The notes: generated from the letters alone by a model not told the origin. 64,000 nucleotides of DNA from Triangularia verruculosa (GCA_033296885.1 MU863939.1:62001-126000), one strand, 5' to 3'; positions 53,906 through 63,958 are shown, numbered from the stretch's first letter. Numbers and translations: made by a program.

Positions 53906-55016
53906 AGCGAACGGTACAGACAAGCGAACGGTACACTTTCCACCACCCTACTACAACTATCTTCAATTACACAACCACAACACTAGGAAACCACAATAAC
54001 TGAATTAGAAACAGATGAATCAGATGATTCTGCAGCTTCCTTGCAGGTGCGTGCATTATGGCCAGGCTTGCCGCACACACCACAGCACCGAATCTTCGTA
54101 CAAGGCCCCCCTGCACCACCACCATTCTGTCGGTTTTCCTGGATTACTTGCTCACCCACAGCCTTCTGATCCAGTAGATCCTGTGCCTCTTGTATAGTAA
54201 GTGACCCTCCAAGCTGCACACGTGTTTTTTTGGCTCTCCGTCTCTTACTAAGCTCCGCATTGGCCTTACGTAGCGAAGAGTTTTCTGCACGGAGAAGGGC
54301 TACCTCGTGCATTATTGCCATTGCTCCCTTAGTAAACTGGTCCACGATTGCCAGGCTGGGCCTGTTTGGCCTTACCACGGCCATCAGAAGTTGTAACTAC
54401 CATGATGGCGATAATCATGCCCATCATAAACTCAGTTTCGTCGAAGTTGTACGAATCGTCGTCGAGGATGCCGTATTTGACCGTGATATTGTATACAAGG
54501 GGAAACCACTCGCGAATAACCTTTGGATCTTCGCATTTGGCCCTTTGGTAGTCATATTTACGCGTAAAACGCGTACGAAGTTCTGGTTGGCGCTTGACGA
54601 AGTTGTGAGCCCATCGTATACCAACAGGGGGCGCGTCGCGTTCGCGCAGCAATCGATTGGCCATATCTTCCACGTAACAAAGCCGAGGGTGGAACGCGCG
54701 CGCACACAGCTCAATTATGTATTGAACAATCGTTTTCTCTTCCAAATCCGTAAGTTTACGTGAATTGGCTGGAATATCGCATCGTGCAGGCCGGCCATCG
54801 CGTCGGGCGGAGAGGGTCATTGGTGATACGTTGTAGATTGTACTTGCGCCTCGAAGAGTAAGCTCTGGATTGTTTCGTATAGCTTCGAGGGCAAAAATAA
54901 TTCTAGATTCTTTCGAAAGCGAATCCATGGCGAATTGGTGATAGGGTTGGTGAAAGAAGTTGGAAGGTTGTGTTGTGCCAAGAAAGTGTACCGTTCGCTT
55001 GTCTGTACCGTTCGCT
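53906..55016. mobile_element. Internally deleted pogo/Fot1-like (Tc1/mariner superfamily) DNA transposon
   Basis: Perfect 35-bp terminal inverted repeats at 53906-53940 and 54982-55016, each containing two direct copies of AGCGAACGGTACA separated by GACA. TA dinucleotides flank both ends (53904-53905 and 55017-55018), the target duplication of this superfamily. The 1.1-kb body carries transposase N- and C-terminal parts on the minus strand, but most of the catalytic domain is absent. Confidence 0.9.
53983..54928 (-). pseudogene. Transposase remnant of the pogo/Fot1-like element
   Basis: The N-terminal frame (54329-54928) starts MDSLSKESRIIFALEAIRNN, with a psq-type helix-turn-helix and a CENP-B-like DNA-binding domain (EEKTIVQYIIELCARAF). 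It reaches the first catalytic aspartate (YNFDETEFMMGMI) and QAQPGN. The C-terminal frame (53983-54384) resumes with FTKGAMAIMHEVALLRAENS, a leucine-zipper-like stretch and a CCHC knuckle (CCGVCGKPGHNARTC). The about 200 residues that normally lie between, with the other two catalytic acids, are deleted and the frames do not match. The protein cannot be an active transposase. Confidence 0.85.
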
Positions 55017-56338
55017 TATAACGCACGTTACCCAGAAAGTATATTACTGGTCATGATCCACTCGATAAGCTCTTCTTTGATAGCGAGGCCGATAGCTTTA
55101 GCGATGGGGACTTGACGGCGCTTTGCAACAGCTGCTTAGCGTTGAGGATCGGCGACAGAGGAATGCTTTCTCTTCTTTGAAGAAGAAGAAAAAGTCAGGT
55201 CTTCCTCGGGGGCGGGGATATTATGAGAGCCGGTAAGATGGCGGACAGGGCCTGATATTGAAGTACTGTGGTAGATCGCTGCCGAGCACTTCATACAGAT
55301 CCAGGCAGGTCCCTTCTAAATACCTTCACACAGTTAATAGAGTATATATTGAAAGGAAGTCTTGGTTCATACCTTTTTCCAGATCGACTTCAGTAACCCA
55401 GGTCTTATACTACTTGATCCAAGACTTCCTGTTCTCTCCTCTAGCTAGGAAACTTTCCTGGATATACACCTTGTTCATCCATACAATACAGGGCCAAGTC
55501 TTCATATCAACGGTAAGATCATCAGCCTTAATGTCACTCTGACCCAGGACTTATTAGCGAAGGGAGACGCGCTTTTCCTTTAACGGCCGGAAGCTCACGA
55601 TCTCGGAAATGGCGGCGGTAGTGCGAAGGGAACCTTCGGAGCTTTCGGTAGAAGAAAATATCGTAATGGCATCGTCGGCAACGGAGGACATGACGGCGGC
55701 AAGGTCGGTGGCCGTAGGTGAGCGATCAAGGCCGGGCAGTGTGGGCGTTGTTTGACCGAGAAAACAGCGGAAAACTACGAACTGGCCGTTAAACAGCGAA
55801 GAACGACGAATTGGCCTAGATTGAGCAAGCCGGGGATCGGAAAACTCTCACAGATCAATGGATGTTACGGTCCCAGGGTGCCTCTGAGAGCTATGCTAGG
55901 GAGACTTTGGCGATGCCCTCACCACCATGGCCCCACTATCACCAACCTACTGTCCCACTGAGCCAATGGGACGAGCCAATAGGTCAGCTCGGATCGGCTC
56001 GGGGAAAAATAAGGCCGTCTCGACTCGGCTCGCTCGCTCGTCTCACTATATGAGACGAGACGTGGCTCATCCCACTGCCCACCTGTGACGAACCCCTGAT
56101 CAGAGCCTCTGAAAGGGATACTGGGTTGAAGGTTGCTTCTGAATAACGGTTCGGTGTAGCCAAAAGGTACACAACAAAGATCACCAATTGTCTCTCGTAA
56201 GTGCTTGGTCCTTGAGAACTCACGATGTGAATTGCTTACTACAGAACTGTCTACAGCCAGCCAGTTCCTCCGTATATATAGACCTCCTGCCAAGACCGAC
56301 AGCAGCCTCGTTATGGATCCTTCGGCTGACATACAGCA
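55017..56338. other. Degenerate repeat-rich region with fold-back sequences
   Basis: Broken protein-like stretches appear on the minus strand (for example around 55,553-55,740 and 55,260-55,530) without complete genes. Around 55,950-56,060 short inverted repeats cluster (GTCCCA/TGGGAC at 55952/55967; CGTCTCA/TGAGACG at 56039/56051). I interpret it as layered, decayed insertions. Confidence 0.45.
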
Positions 56339-56809
56339 ATGAAAGCCACCTCTTATTTACTGGTTTTGTATGATTTTGTGCCGCGGGCCCCTGCAGGGAC
56401 GGTGCTGTGGACGAGCCGTGACAAGCGGATTAGCAGCAGCCTTGTGGGTGGCCGACGAGCGATCAATGTCGCTAGTATGACAGAGAGAGAGGCGATGATA
56501 TTGCTCGAGACGGTCATGTGCAGAGAGATTGCCGAGGAGAAGTCCCATAATGCTATGGCGCTGCTTGTCGGGCTCGGCTGGCTGCCGCTCGCGGTATTAC
56601 AGGCGGCAACATGTATGAGAAGAACAGGAACTCCAATCGGCGAGTATCTATCGAGACTAAGAAGACATATGAAGAGATGGCAACTGCTTGGCGAGATGGA
56701 GTTCGACCGACACCGCAGACGGTATGTGTCGAACAACGTCATGCAGACGTGGGATATCTCGATCGAACATATCCGGCAGGAAAACCAGACGGGCGCAGTA
56801 GCTATGTGA
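56339..56809 (+). pseudogene. NB-ARC fragment of an NLR gene
   Basis: About 150 codons match the second half of an NB-ARC nucleotide-binding domain: TVLWTSRDKRISSSLVGG (the sensor region), NVASMTEREAMILLETVM, then GLGWLPLAVLQAATCMRRTG, the GLPLA motif, and MQTWDISIEHIRQEN. There is no P-loop upstream and no repeat domain downstream, so this is a broken remnant of an NLR other than the NACHT gene to its right. Confidence 0.65.
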
Positions 56810-56817
56810 ATTCGGCC

Positions 56818-56952
56818 AATGTCGGTAAGTAAGTAACGGTCGGTAGGGTCAAACGATATATCAGGTATTCCGGTACCGATATCGATCGTTTTAAGGCAGC
56901 TCCACGACGTGGGATTCCAGATCATGACGGTTCCATAGTCCGAACCCGACAC
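56818..56952 (-). pseudogene. WD40-repeat fragment of an NLR-type gene
   Basis: The minus frame reads GSDYGTVMIWNPTSWSCLKT and then ISFDPTDRYLLTDIG, i.e. the end of one WD40 blade (GTVMIWN) and the start of the next. These are typical of NACHT-WD40 proteins of the HET-E/NWD2 type. No other blade is present; it abuts the NB-ARC relic tail to tail. Confidence 0.6.
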
Positions 56953-57268
56953 TAGTCAATGGCCATCTGGCGCGCTGTTGGCGGCCGCGGGACAGATCAT
57001 TGGATCAGGATACTAGGAGCGGCCCGCGTAAGTGTGAGAATTCAGCCACTGTCACACTTGGGCATCGTCGATGTGGCCCAATAGCTGAGAGATCCTTGCG
57101 TTGTCACGTGCCAGTCCCATACGCGGCCGCGAGGACGCGGTGCCATGGCTGCCTGGCTGCCCTTCTGCGCCTTTAAACAAAAAGATAACACTCAATGCCA
57201 ACTTCTTCTCCGCCTCCTGCCAAGTAGGCTTCTCCTAAAATCATTTTGCAACATTTGCAACAAACACG
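56953..57268. promoter_or_regulatory. Upstream region of the NLR gene
   Basis: Between the WD40 relic and the NLR start. A CT-rich stretch (TTCTTCTCCGCCTCCTGCC at 57201-57219) directly precedes the ATG region, as is usual for fungal leaders. No TATA box is apparent. Confidence 0.45.
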
Positions 57269-60200
57269 ATGAGTACCGCATTATCTCTTAGGCCCAACAG
57301 GTGAGCCCAACCTTGCTTCAGCGTTACTTGCTACTTAGCAACTGCTGATTTCATTTACCCCGCCCCCAAACAGTGACGATCTATGGAGCGACGCAGTTGC
57401 GCAGCTCAATGAAGAGCTGAGAACTATCATCGACTTCGACCGTCTGGAAAAGCAAGTGATCGTTTCCGAGCTGCTCAAACAGGCTAATATCGCCATCCAG
57501 CACTGCAAAGACAAAGCCTGGACGTTGCAGAGAAAGAAGAGCGGCGAGACAGTCATTGTCAGAGATGTACTTGGCAAAGTAGTGAAATGGATTGACCATT
57601 TCAAGCAGATCGGAGACATTGTAGTACAGTATAATCCTGGCCACGCCGCTCTGCCGTGGGCGGGCGTTCGGTTTCTACTCGAGGTGGGTCTACTGGGTGG
57701 ATTCTGGGTGAGGGAAGTTTGCACTGACATGCGGCAGATCGCCACCAAGGATCTCAGGATCTTCGCTTCCGTCGTTGAGAATATACCGTCGATAGCGGAG
57801 CTCATCTGTCGCAGTGCGCTTATTGAGGAACTGCTACTGCGGTCCCTATCGCCTACCGCGGACGAGCTGCGGCAAGCGCTGGTCCTCCTCTACGTGAGGG
57901 TCATGGACTATCTCGCTCGTGCGAGGACGTACTTTCTTCAGCGTACTGCCAGTTAGTGAACGCCCAACCGTTAGAGTGAATGAAGCTTACTTGTGTAAAG
58001 AGCGTGTCCTGAAAAGTTTGTCTCTGGCAACCTCGGATCTCGACGAGTCCTTCCACGCCATCGCAGGTGCCCAGGAAAATGTTGATCGGTGTTTCGATTT
58101 AGCAAGCGTTCAAGGTCAGCCACGTTCTTGCCATGTCTACTGTCGTGGCTCTTCGCACCCTTGGGACTTTGCTAATGTGGACAACGCAGCCAATCTCGAG
58201 AGGCATGAGGAGCTTAAGAGTATCCTCGCAAGCTTTCAGGCTCCGCTGAACCGCTGGAACGAGCAGTTGACGAAAATTACGGACGATCTTGACAGTGAGT
58301 TGCGGCATCTAGCTTCGAGTCGCTCAGCTGACGACTCCCAGCAAAGAAGAGAACTGAGGTCCTACGCTGGCTATCTGCCGAGCCATACCTCCAACACCAC
58401 CAACAAGCGAAGGAGGGTGTGCTCGAGGGAACCGGGAAATGGCTTCTCTCGGACCCCGTGTTTTTAAAATGGAAAGGAGAGAGTGCCTCCTCCATACTCT
58501 GGCTTCACGGCATTCCGGGGTCTGGTAAGACCAAACTTGTGTAAGTACCCGTGCTCGGCATTACAGCGATCAAGACCTAATCGGAGTCAGGTCTGCTGTC
58601 GTTGAAGAAACCCTGGGAGCATACCGGGATAACCGGGGCCCCCAAAGTCCACCTCCGGCGTACTTCTACTGCTCTCGCAACCCCGCTGAGCTCGGACGCT
58701 CCGATCCCGGAGAAATCCTGGCAAGTATTGCTCGTCAGCTCTCTTGTCTCGAACCCGGCCATCCACTGCTCCAGCCGACAGTGGCAGAATATAGAAAGCG
58801 CGAGAGAGAAGCCTTCGCGGATAAGTCACTACGGCTACAAGAGAGTCGCGATCTTATCTTACAGCTGGCCAAGTACTACCCTGTGGTAATCATCATAATA
58901 GATGCCCTCGACGAATGCAACCCAGCTACGCGGTGCCAATTCCTGAAAGCGATGGAGTCTATCCTTAGGGATTCTTCCAGCCTCGTCAAGATATTCGTCT
59001 CTAGCCGTGACGACCAAGACATCGTGTACAAGCTCCAGGAATACCCCAACCTTGAGCTGTCGTCAGACAGGAACCGGGGTGACATCGCCAAGTTCGTTGA
59101 ATCCGAGACGAATTCCATGATCGAGAGCGGAGCTATGCTGCGATATAGCACAAGCAAGGAAGAACTACGGCAGAGAATCATCAAAGAGGTCACCAACGGT
59201 GCGCACGGCATGTAAGTTTGTTTCCGAAATAGTGACTGTATGGTACTTACAGCGCCGTGGCAGGTTCCGCTGGGCTACCTTGCAGCTGCAAGCACTGTGC
59301 GATCTTAACTCCGATGCCGCGGTTCGCGAAAGGATCGGGCGTCTACCGCCTACGCTAGAAAACCTTTACCAGGAATCCCTCGAGAAGCTGGACAATTACC
59401 AGGCTGAAGCCGACCGCAAATACGCAAGATATGCCCTTGGGTGGCTTCTCTGTGCCCGCAGAAAGCTCAAGTCGGACGAATTCCTTACCGCCGTCTCGAT
59501 TGCGGTGCCGTCAGGTGGTCGTCTGACCAAAGAACAAGTCTTGAAACTTTGCCACAATTTCGTCATTTTCGATCAGGCACTCGACATCTTCCGTTTCGCA
59601 CATCTCTCGGTCAGAGAATTCTTAGAGAAACAGGCTGCATTTGCTTCCTCTTTGACCAACGCCTGGGCGGCAGAAGCTTGCCTCCTAACGCTGATTGGCC
59701 GCGCCGACGATGACTCGCCAACTCACCTCCCTTCAGAGTGGAAGGATCCCCTTGACCGGAACAACAGAATGGCTTCGTACGCAAATATATACTGGGCGCC
59801 ACATTGCCAGGCAGCCGCCTCACAAAGAAGTAGAAGCCAACTGAAAAAACTCTTATCTGATTTTATGCTAAGCAGGATAACCCCGCAGTCGCCATTCTTT
59901 CAATGGACTATGCAGTTGAACAATCTCCCCTGGGATATGGACTTCGGGCTTCGTCAAAGACTGCAAGATTGTCACTGTACATTGCAGCCTTCGCCGATGT
60001 TTACTGCGTGCGCCTTTGACATTCCTGAAGTAATTCAACAGGATAACACTGGCTTGGACGATGATAGCCTCAGAAACGCTACAGATAAGAGTTGTCTTTA
60101 TATTGCAGCGACATATGGAAGTTGCGGGGTATTGGATATATTAGTGGCGATTAATTCTGTTGAAATTACAGAGGAGGTGGTTAAGGCTGCAGCTGGGAAT

Positions 60201-62262
60201 TTGGGGAATGGGAAAGAAGTGATGGCCCTTCTGCTTAAGAAGCGAGGAGACGATATCGAAATTACAGAGGAGGTGGTCAAGGCTGTAGCCGGGAATTATG
60301 GGAAAGAGGTGATGGCCCTTTTGCTTGAGAAGCGAGGAGACGATATCGAAATTACAGAGGAGGTGGTTAAGACTGCAGCTAGGAATTCAAGGAATGGGAA
60401 AGAAGTGATGGCCCTTCTGCTTGAGAAGCGAGGAGATGATATCGAAATTACAGAGGAGGTGGTTAAGACTGCAGCTGGGAATTCAAGGAATGGGAAAGAA
60501 GTGATGGCCCTTCTGCTTGAGAAGCGAGGAAACGATATCGAAATTACAGAGGAGGTGGTTAAGACTGCAGCTGGGAATTCAAGGAATGGGAAAGAAGTGA
60601 TGGCCCTTCTGCTTGAGAAGCGAGGAAANNNNNNNNNNNNNNNNNNNNNNNNNNNNNNNNNNNNNNNNNNNNNNNNNNNNNNNNNNNNNNNNNNNNNNNN
60701 NNNNNNNNNNNNNNNNNNNNNNNNNNNACGATATCGAAATTACAGAGGAGGTGGTCAAGGCTGCAGCTGGGAATTGGGGGAGTGGGAAAGAGGTGATGGC
60801 CCTTCTGCTTGAGAAGCGAGGAGACGATATTGAAATTACAGAGGAGGTGGTTAAGGCTGCAGCCGGGAATTATGGGAAAGAGGTGATGGCCCTTCTGCTT
60901 GAGAAGCGAGGAGACGATATTGAAATTACAGAGGAGGTGGTTAAGGCTACAGCCGGGAATTATGGGAAAGAGGTGATGGCCCTTCTGCTTGAGAAGCGAG
61001 GAGACGATATTGTAATTACAGAGGAAGTGGTCAAAGCTGCAGCTGGGAATTGGGAGAGTGGGAAAGAGGTAATGGCTTTTCTGCTTGAGAAGCGAGGAGA
61101 CGATATTGAAATTACAGAGGAGGTGGTCAAGGCTGCAGCCGGGAATTGGTGGAGTGGGAAAGAAGTGATGGCCCTTTTGCTTGAGAAGCGAGGAGACGAT
61201 ATCGAAATTACAGAGGAGGTGGTCAAGGCTGTAGCCGGGAATTATGGGAAAGAGGTGATGGCCCTTTTGCTTGAGAAGCGAGGAGACGATATCGAAATTA
61301 CAGAGGAGGTGGTCAAGGCTGCAGCCGGGAATTTGGAGAGTGGGAAAGAGGTGATGGCCCTTCTGCTTAAGAAGCGAGGAGACGATATTGAAATTACAGA
61401 GGAGGTGGTCAAGGCTGTAGCCGGGAATTCAAGGAATGGGAAAGAGGTGATGGCCCTTCTACTTGAGAAGCGAGGAGACGATATCGAAATTACAGAAGAG
61501 GTGGTTAAGGCTGTAGCCGGGAATGAAGGGAATGGGGAAAAGATCATGGCATTCCTTCTTTGCCAGCGGCTTTCTTCTATCAGGGCTTCTATCAAGGAGG
61601 AAGTATATCTGACTGCATCTGCTTGCGGCCAGCTCGCTGTCCTTAAACTCCTCTCTCGTCACTTGAGCCACTGTCCGATTAAAGAGGAATGGGTTGCAAC
61701 CGCCAAATTTTACATCGCAGTCAAGGACGGAAACGTTAGGTCGATCAAAAACTTCCTGGATGAGGGCATCTACCCGGATACCGCCAACGTCAGGGGGGAG
61801 ACACCTTTATGGATTTCTGCAGCAAAGGGGAACACGGCAGTCGTTGACATTCTTCTAAAGACGTGGAAAGTCAATATAAACGCCAGATCCATCTCGGGGA
61901 GATCACCGATCTTTTTGCCGTCTGCCCGAGGTTTCGACAGAATCGTCACCATGTTAATAGACGCTGGAGCACGCGTGGACTTTGTCGACGAAGAGGGACA
62001 AACGGCGATATCGATGGCTAGAAAACATGGCCACTGCCGTATTGTCGATCTTCTTGACCGACAGGAATCTAAGGAAGAGGATTGCCGGTCGGTTGATAAC
62101 AAAGAGGGCATGTCGGAGACGGGAAGAGAAAATCAGTTAACAAATAACTTTGTCGAGAGGTCGACAACCCGCAGTTGTGGACAAGTTTCTTGGGCTCTGG
62201 GGACTGTTAGCGCTTTAGCGTTACTCCTTTTCGTCGGCCTTCAAGGACTTTTGAAAAACTGA
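57269..62262 (+). CDS. NLR-like receptor: N-terminal fungal domain, NACHT, high-identity repeats, ankyrin-like repeats, C-terminal membrane helix
   Basis: STAND-type NTPase. Exons: 57269-57300, 57374-57683, 57738-57951, 58001-58114, 58190-58294, 58342-58540, 58591-59211 and 59264-62262, about 1,530 residues. The N-terminal domain, common in fungal NLRs (DUF7708-like by memory), contains YNPGHAALPWAGVRFLLE. NACHT follows with Walker A GIPGSGKTKLV and Walker B VVIIIIDALDECNPATR, then KIFVSSRDDQDI and the helical FRWATLQLQALCDL and RFAHLSVREFLE. From 60162 to about 61575 lie at least 14 units of EITEEVVKAAAGN-x-GKEVMALLLEKRGDD, 30 or 32 residues each. Ankyrin-like repeats (RGETPLWISAAKGNTAVVDI) and a terminal helix WALGTVSALALLLFVGLQGL end the protein. 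The 99-N gap (60629-60727) breaks the frame as sized; an actual length of 2 modulo 3 restores it. It probably senses a non-self or stress cue and triggers a cell-death or incompatibility response. Confidence 0.85.
60162..61575 (+). repeat. Near-identical tandem repeats (90/96 bp) inside the NLR gene
   Basis: Unit starts: 60162, 60258, 60348, 60444, 60540, then after the gap 60736, 60832, 60922, 61012, 61108, 61204, 61294, 61390, 61486. Spacing is 96 or 90 bases, corresponding to 32 or 30 codons. The two-codon difference falls at one place, after AGN. Copies at 60444 and 60540 are almost base-for-base identical. Confidence 0.95.
60629..60727. other. Assembly gap (99 N) within the NLR repeat array
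   Basis: The flanking repeats would be in register with 95 or 89 missing bases (one unit), or with no missing unit, or with more units. They are not in register with 99. The gap therefore marks a collapsed or unresolved repeat region of unknown true size. Confidence 0.95.
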
Positions 62263-62266
62263 ATCT

Positions 62267-62661
62267 AGTCTGGTGTCGAGGTTCAAAACAGCGACGGCTC
62301 TGGTTGGCTTGGGCGGGAGTAGGCATGTGGATGTTGAGGGTCTCAGTCTCTGGATTATAATCAAACATGTAGCGTTGTCAGTTAGCGATGGTTTACATTC
62401 CAATTCTCTTACTAGCTGCTGGTATTGATACGGTCGTAATTCAATCTGCGATGCTGGGCCCACGGAGTGTGACTGATCTCGACAGCTTTCCAAGACTGCT
62501 ACTGCTTTGTCGACATTGAGATCCAATGTTGTGCGTTGATCGTCGGTTCCAGGGGGCGTCAAAGGCAATTCGTTATAGCTCTCCGGCGGCGTGCTCTCGT
62601 TAGGGCTCTTTCAACAGTACTGTTGCGTGATGGAGCCTGTGGGTGACGTTGGGTTGGCCAT
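62267..62661 (-). pseudogene. Relic of a fungal-specific conserved family, truncated and interrupted
   Basis: From an ATG at 62661 the minus strand reads MANPTSPTGSITQQYC, then a TGA stop, then in the same frame SPNESTPPESYNELPLTPPG, KAVAVLESCRDQ and ELRPYQYQQLVRELE. After an intron-like stretch (GTAAAC ... CTAACTGAC) comes DYNPETETLNIHMPTPAQA in another frame. The Ser/Thr-Pro N-terminus followed by a YxYDPxTxxLxxRMPxP-like segment recurs in many uncharacterised fungal proteins. Here it is cut off a few codons later at the NLR 3' end, so it cannot be functional. Confidence 0.55.
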
Positions 62662-62687
62662 ACTAACGAACTTGGTGGAAAGAGGTG

Positions 62688-63085
62688 TTAAACAACGGTA
62701 TGGGGTTCAAACTTAGTTAATTGGTTGGTTGTCTTGGGGAGAAAGGTGCAGGTGGCTGGCCGCCTTAGAACCTGGTTACCCGAGTCCTACTACTAAGATA
62801 TTAATTTCTTAACAGTGGGTCTCCCTAACTACTTTAATATCTTCTTTCGGTAATTACGCCGTCGTATTCAGCAGCACAGTCCGAGACTCGCCAGTTGTTA
62901 AATAATAATATGGGGTGCAAACTTGGTTAATTCGTTGGTTGTTCTAGGGAAGAGGGCCAGGTAGTATAGGCTCTCCTGACCGGGTGGTTAAGGTCCTACT
63001 GCCAAGATATTAATTCATATTAATTCCTTAACAGTGGGCCTCTCACTGTCTAATTCAACACCAGTCTTTAGGTAACTGCTTCACC
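62688..63085. repeat. Diverged tandem direct repeat, period about 209 bp
   Basis: Copy 1 (from 62688) and copy 2 (from 62897) share GTTAAA, ATGGGGT-CAAACTT, GTTAATT, GTTGGTTGT, AAGATATTAATT and TTAACAGTGGG in the same order and spacing, with many substitutions. Both are AT-rich and non-coding. Confidence 0.7.
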
Positions 63086-63787
63086 CTCTTGAGACCCCTG
63101 TATATGCAGCGCTCTTAGCGACCAAATTCAACACTACGTATCCGAGACTAGAGTTTGAAACCGTTGCAAAGCTCAACGCTGGGTTGTCATCCGAAGGAGA
63201 CGCTCCAGCTAACAAACTCTAGTCTAGTATGGGAAGGAGGATTACGATCTGGTATATAATTAAGTTCGGGTTCAGCGGGATGGGACGTTCTAGTCGTGCT
63301 TTCTCCGTCCAGGCTCTCACTTTGTGTTGCCCTGAAATTACAAAAATAAGTTGCAGATATATAGAATAGGTCCGTACTATCTATATGACCTACCTGATCT
63401 GTGCCGCTGCTTAGCGGCTCCGATTTTTATCTGCCTCGATCTTACAACTAATAGCGCGTCTTTTAACTAATCGTTCGTCTCTGTTCGGGAGATTGGGAGG
63501 GGTCCTGGGTTTAAGGGAGGGTGTACTTAGTCTGGAGAGAGCTTTATTCCTTCGTACTTAAAAGAAGGGTAAGTTAATAGTCCTCGTTACGACCTTGATA
63601 CAAGTGGGGCACGGGAAGCTCCTGTCTAATTATTAGAACTAGGGGTTAACCAATGAGATTGTAAACGAGCATCGATCCAGAAGGGGAGGTCTTGGGATTG
63701 ACGGGATCGAAGCTCGATCCTCTAGATCTAGGTATAGAGGTACTTGGGGAGGAAGCTGTGTATGCCCTGTTGCCTAGGTCAAAACGT

Positions 63788-63958
63788 AGAAGCTGTTTCT
63801 GGCTCCAGCAAAGGCAGACCATCGCTGCCTACACAGGCAAAATGAAAGAAGCCGTTTCTGGCTGTAGCAGAGGCTGGGATTTCATGTCATGATCCTAGCG
63901 CTGCCTTAGCCTAAATGATTTGTATATAGAAGCTGTTTCCGACTCTGCGAAGGAAGAA
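63788..63958. repeat. Three short degenerate direct repeats near window edge
   Basis: AGAAGCTGTTTCTGGCTCCA (63788), AGAAGCCGTTTCTGGCTGTA (63847) and AGAAGCTGTTTCCGACTCTG (63928) share one consensus. The 14-mer AGCCGTTTCTGGCT of the second copy occurs inverted at 53833-53846, next to the transposon. Confidence 0.5.

Noticed and set aside
60960..61595. Minus-strand frames made of repeated TTSSVISISSPRFSSRRAI units
   Set aside because: They are the reverse complement of the NLR repeat units and carry no independent signal.
60613..62262. A separate repeat-protein gene starting at the gap
   Set aside because: It is the continuation of the NLR; the split is produced by the wrongly sized run of N.
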